64,000 nt of DNA from Robertkochia aurantiaca (GTDB taxonomy: Bacteria > Bacteroidota > Bacteroidia > Flavobacteriales > Flavobacteriaceae): assembly GCF_020166495.1 (NCBI RefSeq), contig NZ_JAINZS010000001.1:124001-188000 (forward strand), given 5' to 3'. The position numbers and the translations under genes are program-made. The notes beneath the pieces are model-generated. The model was not told the DNA's origin. It did no database searches and worked only from the letters and a program-made list of their open reading frames with translations. How positions within the stretch are numbered: position 1 is the first letter of the stretch; each line of letters opens with the position of its first letter. Of this stretch, positions 61,922-64,000 are shown one piece after another.

Positions 61922-64000
61922 TTATTTCGACGCTTCAACAAGGTCCAGCTTGTCGGTACTGACTTCGGTGGTGAACATGCCATAGTTTACAATAGCCTTA
62001 TTCTTTTCAAGCGTGTCGATGGTACCAATAGCCCTGCCATCAATAAGCCTGACCCGGTCACCAACCTTGAATACCGGACGAGGTTTGGCCGCAGGTTGCT
62101 TTTTGGCTGTTTCCTTTTCCTTTTTCTTTCGCTGCCTGATCTCCTTGATCTCCCTGCTCACTTCTTTCTGGGCGATTTCCTGTTCTTTTTTACGCGCTTT
62201 TCGCTCTTCGCTCTTCTCTTTCTTTCTTTTCGAATTCTCGGTTTCGACAATTCTTAAAAACTCAGAGATCAACGGTCTTTTTTTCTTATTGATAAAATAC
62301 TTTTCGGCAATATCATTGATCTTATTCCCCAGGTAGATCATACGCTGGTTATGATCATAGAGTTCCTGGTAACTTTCCAGTTTAGACCTGATACGGGTAT
62401 TCAGCTCTTCGAGGCGCTTGTTTTCTTCACGTGTTTTCGCTTCTTCTTCGCGCAGGGAAGAGGAGGTTTGTCGTACCTGGCTTCGTTCCTTTTGCAGCTT
62501 GGCTATGGTCGCATCGAAACGAACCTTTCCTCTTTCTATTTTCTTTTTGGCTTTATTGATCAGACCGTAGGGAATACCGTTTTTTTGAGCCACTTCGAAC
62601 GTAAATGAACTTCCTGCTTCCCCCAGTATAAGTTTGAATACCGGCTGAAGGGTCTTACTGTCAAATAGCATATTGGCATTGATGGCGTAAGGCAGGTCGT
62701 TCGCCAGCATTTTTAGGTTGGCGTAATGCGTGGTGATAATGCCAAAGGCTTCCCTTTCATAAAAAACCTCGAGAAAGGTTTCGGCAAGTGCTCCCCCCAG
62801 TTCAGGATCACTTCCCGTTCCGAACTCATCGATCAGAAACAGGGTCTTTTCGTTGCATTTGCGCAAAAAGTAATTCATGTTCTTCAGCCGGTAGCTGTAG
62901 GTGCTCAGGTGGTTTTCGATCGACTGATTGTCACCTATATCGGTAAGGATCCGATCGAACAGGCAGGTGACACTTCGTTCATGCACCGGGATCAGGATTC
63001 CTGACTGCAGCATGAGTTGTAACAGACCAACTGTTTTCAGGGTGATACTTTTTCCCCCGGCGTTCGGTCCTGAAATAACGATGATTCTTTTTTCAGGTTC
63101 CAGTTCCACGGTTTGCGGGTAGGTGATCTCACCTTTTTCTTTGTTGGTCAGGTATAACAGTGGGTGAAAAGCCTCTATAAAGTGCATTTTACGCTCAGAG
63201 GTTATTTCCGGAAGCAATCCGTTGATGTCCTGGGCATAGCGGGCCTTGGCCGAAAACACATCCATATCGGTCAGAAATACCTGGTATTGTGCGATCAGAT
63301 TTTTAAAGGGTCGCAAAATATTGGTCAGTTCCTTCAGGATTCGTTGAATCTCTTCCTTTTCCTCCAGTTCCAGTTCCTGGTATTCACGGGTATACATCTG
63401 AGTCACTTCCGGCTCTATGTAAACGATACTCCCCGTTTTGGATTGCCCCAGTGGGGCTCCCTTTACCTTTTTGCGGTACATAGCCTTTACGGCCAGCACT
63501 CTTTTATTGTCTATAACGGTTTCCCTGATATCATCGAGGTAGCCGGCCGATGCGTAAGAACTGAGCGCTGAACTGAAGCTCTGGTTGATCCTCGTTCTCA
63601 CCACGGCTATACGCTTTCTGATCTCTGCCAACTCATCAGAGGCGTTATCTTTAACCTCTCCGAAACGGTCGATCACCTTGTCGACCGCCTCTATAATCTC
63701 ACGCGTATAGTAGATGCGTTCGGCCTTCTTAAAAAGAGTGGGGTAATACTCTGTAAATTTCCTGAAGAAATCAATATGTCCGTTTACCGAAGATGAAAGT
63801 GCAGCAACTGATCTGAGTCCTTCGATACTCAGAACTGCATTCTCGATACCCAACATTCTCAGTTCGTTGTCTACCGCTTCAAAATAGTGATTGGGTATAC
63901 GGTTGTTGTTCTCGAACGATGCGAGGTATTCATTCGTCTGAGACAGGTTCGTCATCAAAGTATCTTCCTTGCTGAAAGGGCTGATTTTCAAGGCAGCTTC
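61922..64000 (-). CDS. mutS2: MutS2 family DNA-binding ATPase (partial)
   Basis: MutS2 protein whose first ~40 codons lie beyond the right edge; the frame is open to base 64000 (EAALKISPFS). It has the MutS core with GPNAGGKS (Walker A), FLIDEFGTGSDP (Walker B) and TTHYANLK, then a long charged coiled coil. It ends in a small beta domain (FKVGDRVRLIDGRAIG) with no C-terminal Smr nuclease domain. MutS2 in other bacteria suppresses recombination or rescues collided ribosomes; without Smr the cleavage step cannot be made by this protein. Confidence 0.92.
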   Translation of the reverse strand, partial: EAALKISPFSKEDTLMTNLSQTNEYLASFENNNRIPNHYFEAVDNELRMLGIENAVLSIEGLRSVAALSSSVNGHIDFFRKFTEYYPTLFKKAERIYYTREIIEAVDKVIDRFGEVKDNASDELAEIRKRIAVVRTRINQSFSSALSSYASAGYLDDIRETVIDNKRVLAVKAMYRKKVKGAPLGQSKTGSIVYIEPEVTQMYTREYQELELEEKEEIQRILKELTNILRPFKNLIAQYQVFLTDMDVFSAKARYAQDINGLLPEITSERKMHFIEAFHPLLYLTNKEKGEITYPQTVELEPEKRIIVISGPNAGGKSITLKTVGLLQLMLQSGILIPVHERSVTCLFDRILTDIGDNQSIENHLSTYSYRLKNMNYFLRKCNEKTLFLIDEFGTGSDPELGGALAETFLEVFYEREAFGIITTHYANLKMLANDLPYAINANMLFDSKTLQPVFKLILGEAGSSFTFEVAQKNGIPYGLINKAKKKIERGKVRFDATIAKLQKERSQVRQTSSSLREEEAKTREENKRLEELNTRIRSKLESYQELYDHNQRMIYLGNKINDIAEKYFINKKKRPLISEFLRIVETENSKRKKEKSEERKARKKEQEIAQKEVSREIKEIRQRKKKEKETAKKQPAAKPRPVFKVGDRVRLIDGRAIGTIDTLEKNKAIVNYGMFTTEVSTDKLDLVEASK

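Noticed and set aside
1-64000. tRNA, rRNA, insertion sequence, prophage or integron
   Set aside because: No cloverleaf-like sequence, no rRNA segments, no transposase or integrase frame and no flanking repeats were seen on either strand.

Overview
The window is a gene-dense chromosomal segment of a member of the Bacteroidota, almost certainly a Flavobacteriaceae. The support is: PorX (regulator of the type IX secretion system), the fused LpxC/FabZ enzyme, a fused E1 alpha/beta 2-oxoacid dehydrogenase, a short primary sigma factor without region 1.1, weak ribosome-binding sites, and many genes preceded by the Bacteroidota -7 box TAnnTTTG. Both edges cut a gene: an M20 amidohydrolase on the left and MutS2 on the right. 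I see no rRNA, tRNA, insertion sequence, prophage or CRISPR array.

Layout. 1-2 kb (-): exported M20 hydrolase with two tandem DsrE-like proteins. 2.1-5.2 kb (+): UvrD/PcrA helicase and a YrdC/YciO protein. 5.2-7.8 kb (-): OmpA lipoprotein, GT2 glycosyltransferase, orphan HsdR_N nuclease domain. 7.8-8.8 kb (+): DNA polymerase III delta. 8.9-14.4 kb (-): E1 dehydrogenase and an M1-like protein with a predicted outer-membrane barrel and no zinc site. 14.5-20.1 kb: DinB protein (+), then on the minus strand an acidic protein, the polyamine operon (arginine decarboxylase, agmatinase, deoxyhypusine-synthase-like protein) and aroB. 20.1-22.9 kb: proline dehydrogenase (+), DUF4258 protein and alanine dehydrogenase (-). 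22.9-26.8 kb is the most accessory-looking stretch: two genes of a 'WW' membrane family, a 52-residue lipoprotein, tsaE, a small XRE-like regulator and an unknown gene, followed by porX (-).

28.4-37 kb (+) is the lipid A / fatty-acid block: HD hydrolase, lpxD, lpxC-fabZ, lpxA, efp, a second lpxD-like gene, an NTF2-like gene, sucD, fabG, ybjQ. 37-40 kb (+) holds a 46-codon membrane peptide gene, a large VWA-like membrane protein and a prohibitin-family protein. 40.5-47.9 kb (+) is a complete histidine operon, hisGDCBHAFI(E), preceded by a peptide-mediated attenuator with an 18-codon His-rich leader. 47.9-55 kb carries corA (+), cysE-cysM (-), a DUF2461 protein, a succinate-semialdehyde dehydrogenase, small membrane proteins and an MscS channel. 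55-64 kb carries PBP1A and rpoD (-), a superfamily 2 helicase (+), a VWA lipoprotein, a DCC-family thiol oxidoreductase and MutS2 (-).

Most genes are housekeeping. The parts that merit a second look are the his attenuator, the WW membrane family around tsaE, the zinc-less M1/barrel protein, the polyamine operon ending in a DHS-like enzyme, the second LpxD-like protein with an altered active site, and several unlisted small genes.
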